Shown piece by piece: positions 15,379 through 23,777 of a stretch of DNA of 64,000 nucleotides. This stretch comes from Actinomycetaceae bacterium (GTDB taxonomy: Bacteria > Actinomycetota > Actinomycetes > Actinomycetales > Actinomycetaceae), in NCBI GenBank assembly GCA_030532405.1, contig JAUNLF010000009.1, positions 1-64,000 on the forward strand, read 5' to 3'. Numbering within the stretch: the stretch's first letter is position 1; every line of letters starts with the position of its first letter. The notes beneath the pieces are model-generated. The model was given only the letters and a program-made list of their open reading frames with translations. It had not been told where the DNA came from and searched no databases. Position numbers and translations under genes: made by a program.

Positions 15379-17312
15379 TGGCACACCTATTTGGAACCGC
15401 GGACCTGCTGGCGATTGGCGGGTCGCGAAAAATTCTTGACGGCATTTCGGTGTCCGTGGCGGACGGCGACCGCGTTGGCGTGCTCGGCCCGAACGGAGCC
15501 GGCAAGTCGACCTTGCTAAACATGCTTGCCGGCCAGCGCGAGCCCGACGGTGGTCGGATGATCGTGCGCGAGGACGTGACTTTCGCGCACTTGTCCCAGC
15601 GCGACCTGGTCTCTGACCTTTCCGCGCTGGAGGTAATCCACCCCGGCCGTCAGGCCCACGAGTGGGCGTCCGACCCCGCGATCCGCGATATTCACGCCGG
15701 TCTGTTGCAAGACATCGACCTTCAGGCGCCGGTTAAACAGCTTTCGGGCGGCCAGCGCAGGCGCGTAAACCTAGCCCGCGTGCTCTCCCAGGGGCTGATT
15801 GAGGGCCACCCCGCGGACGTCCTCATCCTGGATGAGCCTACGAACCATTTGGACGTTGAGGGCGTGGACTGGCTGGCTCGCCACCTGAATAACCGTATGG
15901 GCCTGCGCGACGGGTCGGGCAAACAAGATGGCGCGCTCATTGTTGTAACGCACGACCGCTGGTTCCTCGACGCGGTGTGTACCCACGTTTGGGAGGTCGT
16001 TCCCGGCATTGACCCCGGCGGAGATCGCCCTCAAATAGCCGGCCGGATTGAAATGTACGAAGGTTCCTACGCGGCCTACATTCTGGCCCGCGCGGAGCGG
16101 GCCCGCCAGGCCGCGGTCGCCGCGCAAAAGCGTGAGAACCTACTACGAAAAGAACTCGCGTGGTTGCGCCGCGGAGCTCCCGCTCGCACGTCCAAACCGC
16201 GTTTCCGCGTCGAGGCGGCCGAAGCTTTGATCGCCAACGAGCCGCCCCCGCGCGACGACGTGGAACTGGTGCGCATGGCGACCCAGCGCCTTGGCAAACA
16301 GGTACTGGACCTAGAAGGCGTATCGCTTTCATTTGGGGAGGGCGCCTCAAAGCGCACCATTTTCGACGACGTGACCTACCGGTTTGCACCCGCCGAGCGC
16401 GTCGGTATTGTCGGCGTGAACGGAGCCGGAAAAACTACGCTACTGCGCTTGCTTAACGGCAGTCTTGAACCGGACTCGGGCCGCGTGAAGCGAGGCAAAA
16501 CCGTGAAAGTTGCGACCCTGTCACAAGACACGCACGAACTTGACGACGTCGCCCACCGCCGCGTCGTGGAAGCCGTCGCCGACATTGCGCAAACCGTGAC
16601 GATTGGCGACAAGGAGGTCTCAGCCTCCCAACTCGTTGAACGCATCGGCTTCAACCGCCAGCGCGCGTGGACACCCGTGCGCGACATTTCCGGCGGCGAA
16701 CGCCGGCGACTGCAACTCATCCGCCTACTCATGGGCGAACCCAACGTGATTTTGCTTGACGAGCCCACCAACGACCTCGACACCGACACGCTCGCCGCGA
16801 TGGAAGACCTGCTGGACTCCTTCCCCGGCACGCTGATCGTGGTGTCGCACGACCGCTACCTGCTAGAGCGCGTAACCAGCCACCAGCTCGCCCTCTTTGG
16901 CGATGGAAAACTCCGCGCGATCCCCGGCGGCGTCGAACAGTACCTGGCCATGCGCCGCGACGGCATCGGCGGTGTCGCCGGGCGCGGTAGTTCCCCGTGG
17001 TCCGAGGGCGAAGCGGCGCCCTCCAACGGTAAAAATGGTGCCGCATCTGGTCGCAGCGGTACGGACGCGCAGGCGTTTAGGGACGCGCAAAAGGAAGCGC
17101 AACGCGTGGAGCGGCAAATGAATCGCACTGCGGAGCGCATTGAAAAGTTGGAAGCGCAGCTGGGGGAGCTGTCGCAAAACACTTCTCCGTCGGCCGACGA
17201 TGTTGCGAAAATGGCGGACGTTGCGGCGCAGCTAAACGAGGCGCGCGATGAGCATGAAGAGCTAGAAATGCAGTGGCTTGACGCTGCGGAAAGAGCAGAG
17301 GCCGCAAAATAG
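15378..17312 (+). CDS. ABC-F family ATPase (Uup-like)
   Basis: A 644-residue soluble tandem ATPase with no membrane segments. NBD1 has Walker A GPNGAGKST near residue 38, signature LSGGQRRR near 122 and Walker B ILDEPTNHLD. An ABC-F linker follows (about 230-300, rich in Arg/Glu/Ala). NBD2 has Walker A GVNGAGKTT, signature ISGGERRR and Walker B LLDEPTNDLD. A charged, probably coiled-coil C-terminal tail (about 560-644) points to the Uup subtype, which binds ribosomes or branched DNA. It lies downstream of ispE with 1-base overlap, a common actinobacterial arrangement. An intrinsic hairpin overlaps its stop codon. Confidence 0.88.
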   Translation: MAHLFGTADLLAIGGSRKILDGISVSVADGDRVGVLGPNGAGKSTLLNMLAGQREPDGGRMIVREDVTFAHLSQRDLVSDLSALEVIHPGRQAHEWASDPAIRDIHAGLLQDIDLQAPVKQLSGGQRRRVNLARVLSQGLIEGHPADVLILDEPTNHLDVEGVDWLARHLNNRMGLRDGSGKQDGALIVVTHDRWFLDAVCTHVWEVVPGIDPGGDRPQIAGRIEMYEGSYAAYILARAERARQAAVAAQKRENLLRKELAWLRRGAPARTSKPRFRVEAAEALIANEPPPRDDVELVRMATQRLGKQVLDLEGVSLSFGEGASKRTIFDDVTYRFAPAERVGIVGVNGAGKTTLLRLLNGSLEPDSGRVKRGKTVKVATLSQDTHELDDVAHRRVVEAVADIAQTVTIGDKEVSASQLVERIGFNRQRAWTPVRDISGGERRRLQLIRLLMGEPNVILLDEPTNDLDTDTLAAMEDLLDSFPGTLIVVSHDRYLLERVTSHQLALFGDGKLRAIPGGVEQYLAMRRDGIGGVAGRGSSPWSEGEAAPSNGKNGAASGRSGTDAQAFRDAQKEAQRVERQMNRTAERIEKLEAQLGELSQNTSPSADDVAKMADVAAQLNEARDEHEELEMQWLDAAERAEAAK

Positions 17313-17334
17313 CGAACTATTTCGCGGCCTCTGC
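17295..17334 (+). terminator. Long hairpin overlapping the ABC-F stop codon
   Basis: An 11-bp stem (GCAGAGGCCGC at 17295-17305 with GCGGCCTCTGC at 17324-17334) extends inward as AAATAG/CTATTT with one bulged base. The left arm and loop contain the last codons and the TAG. No T tract follows, so efficiency as a classical terminator is uncertain. Confidence 0.7.
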
Positions 17335-17412
17335 AAAGCGCGAGCCGCGTAAGGGCGGTAGCGCCTAAAACTGCTAGCGTGCGACCAAACTAGCGCGCGG
17401 CCAAAGCGGCAC

Positions 17413-17435
17413 GGGCAGGTTCGTGTAGCCTGCCC
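17413..17435 (-). terminator. Terminator hairpin after the ABC exporter operon
   Basis: GGGCAGG (17413-17419) pairs with CCTGCCC (17429-17435) across a 9-base loop. It lies 6 bases beyond the stop of the minus-strand permease gene. No long T run follows. Confidence 0.6.
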
Positions 17436-17441
17436 ACTTTG

Positions 17442-19130
17442 CTAGTGGCCGGGCCAGCTGCGGATCTGCGAGAGGATGCTCGCCTGGTTGCGCTCGTAAA
17501 GGAACGCGCCGAGCATCAGGCCACCCACGTGCAGGGCAATGCCCCAAATCAGAATGCCAACAGCAATCAGGGTGTCAAGCAGCACGGTGCCGCCAAACCA
17601 GTAGAGGGCCAGGATTCCCGGTGCAATCAGTATTGTGCTAACTATCATCAGGCCAAACATGATGAGCATTGCCAGGAACTGGTTGGACGTGCCCTTCGTG
17701 GACATGGCAGACGTTCCGGGCGGTTGCACGCCGAGTGCGCGGAACCCCGTAATCGCTGACATTCCCGCCATCGTAATCAGCATCGCCGCGTAAATGAGGG
17801 CGATCAACGCGAACGTGGAGTACCTGAAGTCCAAAAGGTACGCGGCAACTACGCCGTCAACAATCGACACCGCTATTGCTAGGGGCTGTGTGCCAAGCGA
17901 GCGGGCGAACCTGTCCGTGCGACCCGAAACCCCAGCTGATATCTGTAGCCAAAGTGCGGTGGAGTCATACGAGATCAACATGCCCGCAGTGGTGCCTAGA
18001 GTAATCGGGGTTAGGAACACCAATATGAAGGCCATGTGGGTCATGTTGTCCCACTCGGCCCACTTAACGGCCGCGCCAAGTAACGGCAGGAAGAACGACA
18101 CGATCGTCGTGGGCGCAAGGCGCGAATCCTTCACCCAGTCGCGAACAGTGCGCGCGGCAATCGCCGCGGTGGGGGAGCTAAGGCCGAGCTTCGTCCAAAA
18201 CCGCAGGGAGGGAAGCGCATAGTCCAGCGAAGCCTTAGTGTCATCGACCTCGCGTGTAACCACGGACGGGTCAACAACGGGGCGGCCCTGCTCGATAGCT
18301 TCACGAATCTGCGGCGTGATCGGGGTTTTCACACCGATCATTGCCTTTACAACCAGACCGTGCCAGATCTTGCCAAGGATCGCGGCAATGACGACCACGT
18401 AAACGACCTGCAAGACAGCTGGAATGACCTGTCCGGTGTAAATGAGGAAAGGAATCGCGAACGGCCCCACCAGGGGCGTCCATTGCCCAACCGTCAAAAC
18501 AGCGGAAAACCAGCCGGTTGAAGTCATCTCCCCAAGTGCCTGCGCGACAAACGAGAACGCAAACATCGCGGCAATAAACACAACAGTCAGCACCAGTTGG
18601 GTCATGTCACGCGACTTCTGCGTTTGCATGGTGCGGCTAGAAACCCACGAAGTCAAAGTCCTAGAAACCAGGGCGTAAACAAACAGGGCAACGGGAATCA
18701 AAAGTACCGAGAGCACGCCGAGGGCGACCTCACCCGCAATAAACAGCGCTACCGTGCCCACCAACATGACGATCATAGACAGCAGTGCGCCGGGGCCAAC
18801 GATGTTAGCGACCAGCATCGCCCTCGAAAATTTCCTTGAAGGCGCAACGTGCGGAGTGAATAGGTGCGGTTTTAACGAACTTTCAAGGCCCATCCCAAAC
18901 AGGGGAAGTATCAGCCACGCGACCGTCATAAACAAACTCGTGACCGCTGCGATTTGGCTGAACTCGAAAATGTAGCCTTCAACCACCGACGCCAGGCCAA
19001 GGAAAACCAAAAACGCCGCGAGAGCGCCGAAGTAGAGCACCAAAAACCCGAAGAGGAAAATCTTCCACATGGGTTTCGTGGCGTTGTTCCACATCGACCT
19101 CAGTTTGATGCCGATTACTGTCTTAACCAA
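17442..19130 (-). CDS. ABC exporter permease (ABC-2-like, large)
   Basis: A 562-residue membrane protein with about 12 hydrophobic segments in two clusters (about residues 25-270 and 340-550) separated by a hydrophilic stretch containing REVDDTKASLDYALPSLRFWTKLGL. It has no ATP-binding motifs. It overlaps the upstream ATPase gene by 16 bases, so the two form one exporter. The substrate is unknown; antimicrobial peptides, drugs or lipids are options. The regulators upstream (MarR and TetR) suggest inducible efflux. It resembles permeases annotated generically in actinobacteria; I do not recognise a named orthologue. Confidence 0.75.
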   Translation of the reverse strand: MVKTVIGIKLRSMWNNATKPMWKIFLFGFLVLYFGALAAFLVFLGLASVVEGYIFEFSQIAAVTSLFMTVAWLILPLFGMGLESSLKPHLFTPHVAPSRKFSRAMLVANIVGPGALLSMIVMLVGTVALFIAGEVALGVLSVLLIPVALFVYALVSRTLTSWVSSRTMQTQKSRDMTQLVLTVVFIAAMFAFSFVAQALGEMTSTGWFSAVLTVGQWTPLVGPFAIPFLIYTGQVIPAVLQVVYVVVIAAILGKIWHGLVVKAMIGVKTPITPQIREAIEQGRPVVDPSVVTREVDDTKASLDYALPSLRFWTKLGLSSPTAAIAARTVRDWVKDSRLAPTTIVSFFLPLLGAAVKWAEWDNMTHMAFILVFLTPITLGTTAGMLISYDSTALWLQISAGVSGRTDRFARSLGTQPLAIAVSIVDGVVAAYLLDFRYSTFALIALIYAAMLITMAGMSAITGFRALGVQPPGTSAMSTKGTSNQFLAMLIMFGLMIVSTILIAPGILALYWFGGTVLLDTLIAVGILIWGIALHVGGLMLGAFLYERNQASILSQIRSWPGH

Positions 19131-19891
19131 TCAAGACCCTCCGCGTGCGTGACACCACCAACGAGCTGGCGGAAGCGTTCATCAAGGCTCATGCCGTCGG
19201 CAACCTGCGCGGTAGTGCCCGCGGCCAAGACCTGTCCGTCTTTAATGACGGCAACGTGGTCGCACAGCTTCTCAACTGTTTCCATCACGTGCGACGACAG
19301 CACGACGGTGCCGCCGGAAGCCACGAAGCTATCAAGTAGCTCACGAATACCCGCCGCCGAAATCGGATCGACAGACTCAAACGGCTCATCTAGCACCAAA
19401 ATCTTCGGAGCGTGCACCAGCGCGCACGCCAGCGCCACCTTCTTGGTCATGCCCTGCGAATAGTCGGCAACCATTTTCGACCCGGTGTCGTCCAAGCCCA
19501 GCGCCTTCATTAGTTCAGCCGCGCGTGTTTGTGCCGTTTCCTTGTCGAGCCCGCGAAGCATTCCCATATATGTAACGAGGGCGGTTCCGGACATGCGGTC
19601 GAACAGACGATCCCCGTCGGGGAGCACCCCTAGCATTGCCTTGGCTTCGGCGGGCTCATCCCAAATGTCTACGCCGTTGATGTACGCGACACCGTCATCT
19701 GGCACCAAAAGCCCGGTGGCCATGGAAAGCAGTGTGGTTTTGCCGGCGCCGTTGGGGCCGACAATGCCGTAAAACGACCCGCGTGGGATCGCGAGCCACA
19801 GATTGCCCACGGCGATTGTGTTTTCAAAGACTTTAGTAAGTCCTCGGATATCGATTGCGACCGGTGGGCCGCTCGTCCTACTTGGATCCAT
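19115..19891 (-). CDS. ABC exporter ATP-binding protein
   Basis: A 258-residue ATPase. Walker A GPNGAGKTT is near residue 47, Q-loop region AMLGVLPDGDRLFDRMSG, degenerate signature DYSQGMTKKV near 145, Walker B ILVLDEPFESVDP and switch His in VVLSSHVME. It belongs to the drug/bacteriocin exporter class (CcmA-like). The ATG at 19891 is preceded by AGGAAGG at good spacing, whereas the longer frame to 19945 has no ribosome site. It is the partner of the overlapping permease gene. A palindrome-rich segment lies directly upstream. Confidence 0.88.
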   Translation of the reverse strand: MDPSRTSGPPVAIDIRGLTKVFENTIAVGNLWLAIPRGSFYGIVGPNGAGKTTLLSMATGLLVPDDGVAYINGVDIWDEPAEAKAMLGVLPDGDRLFDRMSGTALVTYMGMLRGLDKETAQTRAAELMKALGLDDTGSKMVADYSQGMTKKVALACALVHAPKILVLDEPFESVDPISAAGIRELLDSFVASGGTVVLSSHVMETVEKLCDHVAVIKDGQVLAAGTTAQVADGMSLDERFRQLVGGVTHAEGLDWLRQ

Positions 19892-19904
19892 AAGAATCCT
19901 TCCT

Positions 19905-19957
19905 GTTCGAACTGCCGCTTTGGCGGTGGCCAGGCGTTCGAACATCCGTATACGGAT
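19905..19957. promoter_or_regulatory. Cluster of perfect palindromes upstream of the ABC exporter
   Basis: GTTCGAAC occurs twice (19905-19912 and 19936-19943), centres 31 bases apart, and the second copy abuts a perfect 14-base palindrome ATCCGTATACGGAT (19944-19957). All lie in the 109-base spacer between the MarR gene and the ATPase gene. This looks like a repressor-binding array controlling the exporter; which of the MarR or TetR proteins binds is unknown. Confidence 0.45.
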
Positions 19958-20000
19958 TTATTTGTTCGTTGTAGGACTCTTTTGATGTTTGATTCGCGTC

Positions 20001-20522
20001 CTACGAATCAAAGGGTAACAGTAACGGCTTTAGTAGTAATCCGAGCTGTTTTTGTTCATTTTCCGTTAACCCTTCCAGGGCTTTTTGTTCGTCTTCTAAT
20101 AATGAAACGAGGGCGGAATCAACCTTGTTACAGCCTTCGGAAGTGAGCGTGACGAGGACGGCGCGCCTGTCTGATGGTGACGGAGAACGCTCGACCAGGC
20201 CCTTGGACTCCAGGCGGTCGATGCGGTTGGTCATTGTCCCTGAGGATACGAGTAGCTCGCCCATGAGCACTCCGGGCGTGAGGGCGTACGGGGATCCGGC
20301 ACGGCGCAGTGCGGAGAGCACGTCGAACTCCCACGGTTCCAACCCGTGCGATAGGAAGGCGTTGCGGCGCGCTAGGTCTAAATGGCGCGCTAAGCGGGTG
20401 ATCCTCGAGAACACGAGCATCGGGGTAGCGTCGAGGTCTGGACGCTGCTCATGCCAGGCGTCAACGATGCGATCGACCTCGTCTTGGGGATCGTGTCCTG
20501 GCGCGTTACTGACTTTACTCAC
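20001..20522 (-). CDS. MarR family transcriptional regulator
   Basis: A 173-residue winged-helix regulator. After a variable N-terminus come LVFSRITRLARHLDLARR, the recognition region LTPGVLMGELLVSSGTMTNRIDRLESKGLVER (about residues 80-112) and the wing SPSDRRAVLVTLT. MarR proteins usually repress adjacent transport genes and are released by small ligands. Here the ABC exporter lies downstream on the same strand, so regulation of it is likely (inference). Translation starts at GTG 20522. A near-palindrome ACTTGAAGT at 20534-20542 sits just upstream and may be an autoregulatory site; a TATCTT box 6 bases before the GTG suggests a leaderless message. Confidence 0.88.
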   Translation of the reverse strand: MSKVSNAPGHDPQDEVDRIVDAWHEQRPDLDATPMLVFSRITRLARHLDLARRNAFLSHGLEPWEFDVLSALRRAGSPYALTPGVLMGELLVSSGTMTNRIDRLESKGLVERSPSPSDRRAVLVTLTSEGCNKVDSALVSLLEDEQKALEGLTENEQKQLGLLLKPLLLPFDS

Positions 20523-20613
20523 ACCATAAAGATACTTGAAGTCGAGATGTTTTGGGAGTCTTTGTGCCGCAGCGTGTGAACTATCGGTTAAATAGCGGGG
20601 ATTTTCTCGAGTT

Positions 20614-21255
20614 TTAAGACCGGGACTTCTTGGAGTCTTTCTCGCTTAACAGTTCAGGGCGCGGATGCAGGTTACGCAGTCCTAGCCAGGTGAGATTCAC
20701 AACATGAGCCGCCACGATTTCTTTGGCGGGGGAGCGCTCCTCTAGCCACCACTGTCCAACCTGTGCGATTAATCCGACCAGCATTTGGGCGTAGATGGGT
20801 GCGGATTTTGCGTCCAAGTTAGCGGCCTTGAAGCGGGCTGCCAGCAGGTGCTCCACCTGTTTTGCAACGTCGCCGATCACCGAAGAGTAGTAGCCCTTCG
20901 ACCCGTCCTGCGGCGCGTCGCGCACCAAAACCCTGAACCCGTCGGTGTGATTATCGATATAGTCCAGCAGCGCGAGCGCAGTATTTTCAACGATTCTGCG
21001 CGGGTGCTCCGCCGATTGTAGTGACGCGGAAATCGTGGACACCAGGCGTTGAACCTCGCGGTCCACAACCACGGCGTAAAGACCTTCCTTACCGCCAAAA
21101 TGCTCGTAAACCACGGGTTTTGTGACGCCCGCTTTAGACGCAAACTCTTCGACAGTGGCCCCGTCAAACCCCTTCTCGGCAAACACTGAACGACCAATTT
21201 GAATCAGTTGTTCGCGTCGTTCAATCCCCGTCATACGAGTTCGCTTCGATGCCAT
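20614..21255 (-). CDS. TetR/AcrR family transcriptional regulator
   Basis: A 213-residue repressor. The N-terminal helix-turn-helix is clear: REQLIQIGRSVFAEKGFDGATVEEFASKAGVTKPVVYEHFGGKEGLYAVV (about residues 14-63, seen in pieces), followed by an all-helical ligand domain. The C-terminal helix contains VGQWWLEERSPAKEIVAAHV, a pattern seen in actinobacterial TetR proteins next to tRNA-Gln and glmU. The target is unknown. The ATG at 21255 is followed by MASKRTRMTG; MTGIERRE at 21234 is an alternative start. It is divergent from tRNA-Gln. Confidence 0.9.
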   Translation of the reverse strand: MASKRTRMTGIERREQLIQIGRSVFAEKGFDGATVEEFASKAGVTKPVVYEHFGGKEGLYAVVVDREVQRLVSTISASLQSAEHPRRIVENTALALLDYIDNHTDGFRVLVRDAPQDGSKGYYSSVIGDVAKQVEHLLAARFKAANLDAKSAPIYAQMLVGLIAQVGQWWLEERSPAKEIVAAHVVNLTWLGLRNLHPRPELLSEKDSKKSRS

Positions 21256-21329
21256 CGTTCGTCCTCAACTCAATCGTCATTTTCCGAGTGTGTGCTATTT
21301 GCTAAAGTATGGCACAATGTTTTAGGCCT

Positions 21330-21401
21330 TCCGCCCTGGTGTAACGGCAGCACGCGGGCTTTTGGTGCCTTGAGATCTGGGTTCGAATCCTAGGGGCGGA
21401 A
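21330..21401 (+). tRNA. tRNA-Gln (anticodon TTG)
   Basis: A 72-base cloverleaf. Acceptor stem TCCGCCC/GGGCGGA is perfect. D arm GTGTAACGGCAGCAC, anticodon loop TTTTGGT giving anticodon TTG, and T arm CTGGG-TTCGAAT-CCTAG follow. CCA is not encoded; the discriminator is A. The anticodon stem (CGGGC/GCCTT) has a mismatch at its first pair and a G-T at the second. It sits upstream of glmU, prs and rplY, a common actinobacterial order. Confidence 0.92.
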
Positions 21402-21407
21402 CGAGCG

Positions 21408-21449
21408 GGCGTTCTCGCGAAGCAATTTCGTGAGAACGCCTTTCCTTTT
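21408..21449 (+). terminator. Terminator after tRNA-Gln
   Basis: GGCGTTCTCGCGAA (21408-21421) pairs with TTTCGTGAGAACGCC (21426-21440) around a GCAA loop, with one G-T pair, followed by TTTCCTTTT. Confidence 0.9.
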
Positions 21450-21525
21450 GTTGAAACTTGGCGTTAAATCTTAGTTAAGACTTTGTTCACATTGACTTTG
21501 TGTCAAAAGTGTTTCGGTAGGCACT

Positions 21526-22605
21526 ATGATCAAGGGTGAACAGGCACGTCTTGTGGTCAAAACGAAAGACAGGATCGTGAATCGTCCCAGCGCCGTAATT
21601 GTTCTGGCCGCCGGTCAGGGCACGCGAATGAAATCGAATACGCCAAAAGTCCTACATGAAATGTGTGGCCGCCCACTTCTTGGGCACGCCATTGTTGCCG
21701 CAGAAGACTCCGAAGCGCAGTCGATCGTGGTCGTGATCCGTCACCAACGCGATCGTGTCGCCGAAATGGTGAACGACTTCGCACCGGCGGCAATCCTTGC
21801 CGATCAGGACGAGATTCCCGGAACCGGACGCGCAGTCCAGTGCGGCCTCGAACAGCTAATCGAAACCGTCGGAGAAACCAGCGGCACCGTCCTCGTAACA
21901 TCAGCTGACGTGCCCCTACTGTCTGGCGAGACACTTCAAAAACTTAACCAGGCCCACGAAGAGGCCGGCAACGCGGTCACCGTCGTCACCACGATCGTGG
22001 ATGACCCAACCGGATACGGACGAATTATTCGCGAGGACGGGGCTGTAACCGCGATCGTTGAACACCGCGACGCCACCGACGAGCAGCGCGCAGTAAACGA
22101 AATCAACGCGGGCATTTACGCGTTCGACGCGCAGTTCCTAGCCCAAGCACTATCCGGCCTCGATACCGACAACGATCAGGGCGAGGTCTACCTAACCGAC
22201 ACGATTGCCGTCGCCGTCCAGCAAGGACGCCACTGCGGCGCCTTCATTTTGGAGGACGAGTGGCAAGCCCAAGGATGCAATGACCGCGCGCAACTATCGG
22301 AGCTCCGCCGCGAAATGAACCGCCGCATCCTGGACCAGCACATGCGCGAGGGCGTCACCATCGTGGCCCCCGAAACCACCTGGATTGACGTGGACGTCGA
22401 GATCGAACCCGACGTCACCATTGAGCCCGGATGCGTCCTCGAAGGCACCACTACTATCCAAACTTATTCACACATCGGCCCTCACACGACACTACGTAAC
22501 GTAAATGTCGGTGAGGGCGTTGTTGCACCGCACTGTTTCGGATTCGATACCGACATTGAACCCGGCACGGTCTTAAAACCATTCACTGAAGTGTCGGCTC
22601 GTTAA
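21526..22605 (+). CDS. glmU: UDP-N-acetylglucosamine pyrophosphorylase, GlmU-like but lacking the acetyltransferase region
   Basis: The uridyltransferase half is intact: VIVLAAGQGTRMKSNTPKVLH (residues 24-44, seen in pieces) binds UTP and Mg; DQDEIPGTGRAVQCGLE, VTSADVPLL and GYGRIIRE follow. This half makes UDP-GlcNAc from GlcNAc-1-P for cell-wall synthesis. The left-handed beta-helix is started (about residues 270-355, hexapeptide-like IEPDVTIEPGC) but the protein ends at residue 359. Usual GlmU runs about 450-490 and its acetyltransferase catalytic residues lie in the missing part. Only 13 bases separate its stop from prs, so no displaced remnant exists there. The start is uncertain: ATG 21526 has a weak GGTAGG site; GTG 21577 is possible. 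Confidence 0.85.
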   Translation: MIKGEQARLVVKTKDRIVNRPSAVIVLAAGQGTRMKSNTPKVLHEMCGRPLLGHAIVAAEDSEAQSIVVVIRHQRDRVAEMVNDFAPAAILADQDEIPGTGRAVQCGLEQLIETVGETSGTVLVTSADVPLLSGETLQKLNQAHEEAGNAVTVVTTIVDDPTGYGRIIREDGAVTAIVEHRDATDEQRAVNEINAGIYAFDAQFLAQALSGLDTDNDQGEVYLTDTIAVAVQQGRHCGAFILEDEWQAQGCNDRAQLSELRREMNRRILDQHMREGVTIVAPETTWIDVDVEIEPDVTIEPGCVLEGTTTIQTYSHIGPHTTLRNVNVGEGVVAPHCFGFDTDIEPGTVLKPFTEVSAR

Positions 22606-22618
22606 TTAGGAGTGAAAG

Positions 22619-23599
22619 TTGACTGGAATCATCACCACCGGCGAAAAGCGCCTCATTTTGGTGTCGGGACGTGCGCATCCGGAACTAGCGCAAGCAGTGG
22701 GCAAAGAACTTAACACGGAAGTTTTGCCCACCACCGCGTACGACTTCGCGAACGGCGAGATCTACGTGCGCTTCAACGAATCCGTCCGCGGTTGTGACGC
22801 GTTTGTGATCCAGTCGCACACGGATCCCATTAACCAGTGGGTCATGGAACAGCTGATCATGATTGACGCGCTAAAGCGCGCGTCAGCTAAGCGCATCACC
22901 GTGGTCGCCCCGTTCTACCCGTACGCCCGTCAAGACAAGAAGCACCTGGGCCGCGAACCCATTTCGGCGCGCCTAATGGCCGACCTGTTTAAGACCGCGG
23001 GCGCGGACCGCCTCATGTCCGTTGACCTGCACGCCGCGCAGGCGCAGGGCTTCTTCGACGGCCCTGTCGACCACCTGTGGGCAATGCCCGTCCTGGTTGA
23101 CTACGTGCGTTCGCGCGTTGACGTGTCCAACGTTGCCGTCGTGTCGCCCGACGCGGGTCGTATCCGCGTGGCAGAGAAGTGGGCCAACAAGCTCGGTGGC
23201 GCTCCGCTAGCGTTCATCCACAAGACTCGCGACACCACGCGCCCGAACGTTGCCGTAGCAAACCGCGTTGTCGGTGATGTTGAGGGCCGCGAATGCGTCC
23301 TCGTTGACGACCTGATTGACACCGGTGGAACGATCGCGGAAGCCGTGAAGGTGCTCCTCGCATCCGGTGCGAAGGACGTTATCGTCGTCGCAACGCACGG
23401 CGTCCTGTCCGACCCGGCCACGCAGCGCCTATCCGAGTGCGGCGCCCGCGAGGTTGTCGTCACCAACACGCTCCCGATTTCGCCGGCCAAGCAGTTCGAT
23501 AAGCTCACCGTCCTGTCGATCGCACCGCTACTTGCCCGCGCAATTCGTGAGGTATTTGACGATGGTTCTGTGACCTCCCTGTTCGACGGAGCGTCCTAA
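22619..23599 (+). CDS. prs: Ribose-phosphate pyrophosphokinase (PRPP synthetase)
   Basis: A 326-residue class I PRPP synthetase that pyrophosphorylates ribose-5-phosphate to feed nucleotide, His and Trp synthesis. Landmarks: ANGEIYVRFNESVRG, the flexible-loop segment YPYARQDKKHLGREPISARL near residue 100, the metal-binding VDLHAAQAQGFF near 135, and the PRPP loop VLVDDLIDTGGTIAEA near 225. It starts at TTG 22619 after TTAGGAGTGAAAG (a good ribosome site), 13 bases after glmU, so the pair is an operon. Confidence 0.97.
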   Translation: MTGIITTGEKRLILVSGRAHPELAQAVGKELNTEVLPTTAYDFANGEIYVRFNESVRGCDAFVIQSHTDPINQWVMEQLIMIDALKRASAKRITVVAPFYPYARQDKKHLGREPISARLMADLFKTAGADRLMSVDLHAAQAQGFFDGPVDHLWAMPVLVDYVRSRVDVSNVAVVSPDAGRIRVAEKWANKLGGAPLAFIHKTRDTTRPNVAVANRVVGDVEGRECVLVDDLIDTGGTIAEAVKVLLASGAKDVIVVATHGVLSDPATQRLSECGAREVVVTNTLPISPAKQFDKLTVLSIAPLLARAIREVFDDGSVTSLFDGAS

Positions 23600-23621
23600 A
23601 ATAGGCTAAAATAATCGAGTT

Positions 23622-23716
23622 GCCTCGGCGAGGGCGACCAGCTAAACCTGGTTTGCCGTTATCGACTGGGCGTTCGGTTTTTCTCGAGGCGGCCCGATGT
23701 GTTCGGGCCGTTTTCG
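23622..23716 (+). ncRNA. Candidate structured leader RNA with terminator, upstream of rplY
   Basis: GCCTCG (23622-23627) can pair with CGAGGC (23685-23690), closing a loop that holds a strong hairpin (GGCGACCAG with CTGGTTTGCC, 6-base loop, one bulge) and a second weaker arm. Directly after it is an intrinsic terminator: CGGCCCGA (23690-23697) / TCGGGCCG (23703-23710) then TTTT. The left edge of the terminator stem shares a base with the outer stem, so the two could be mutually influencing. The rplY ribosome site follows 55 bases on. It could be an attenuator-type leader controlling bL25, a small RNA, or merely the prs terminator with chance structure. Confidence 0.45.
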
Positions 23717-23777
23717 TATTACCGCACACCTTCCCGGGGTTCATGTACCGACTACTACAGATCCCAGGAGGATCAAA

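Noticed and set aside
21199..21393. Plus-strand open frame of 64 codons over tRNA-Gln
   Set aside because: It covers the tRNA and the TetR 5' end in antisense and has no ribosome site; chance ORF.
22606..22618. Frameshifted remainder of the GlmU acetyltransferase domain
   Set aside because: Only 13 bases separate glmU from prs, and prs is complete from its first codon.
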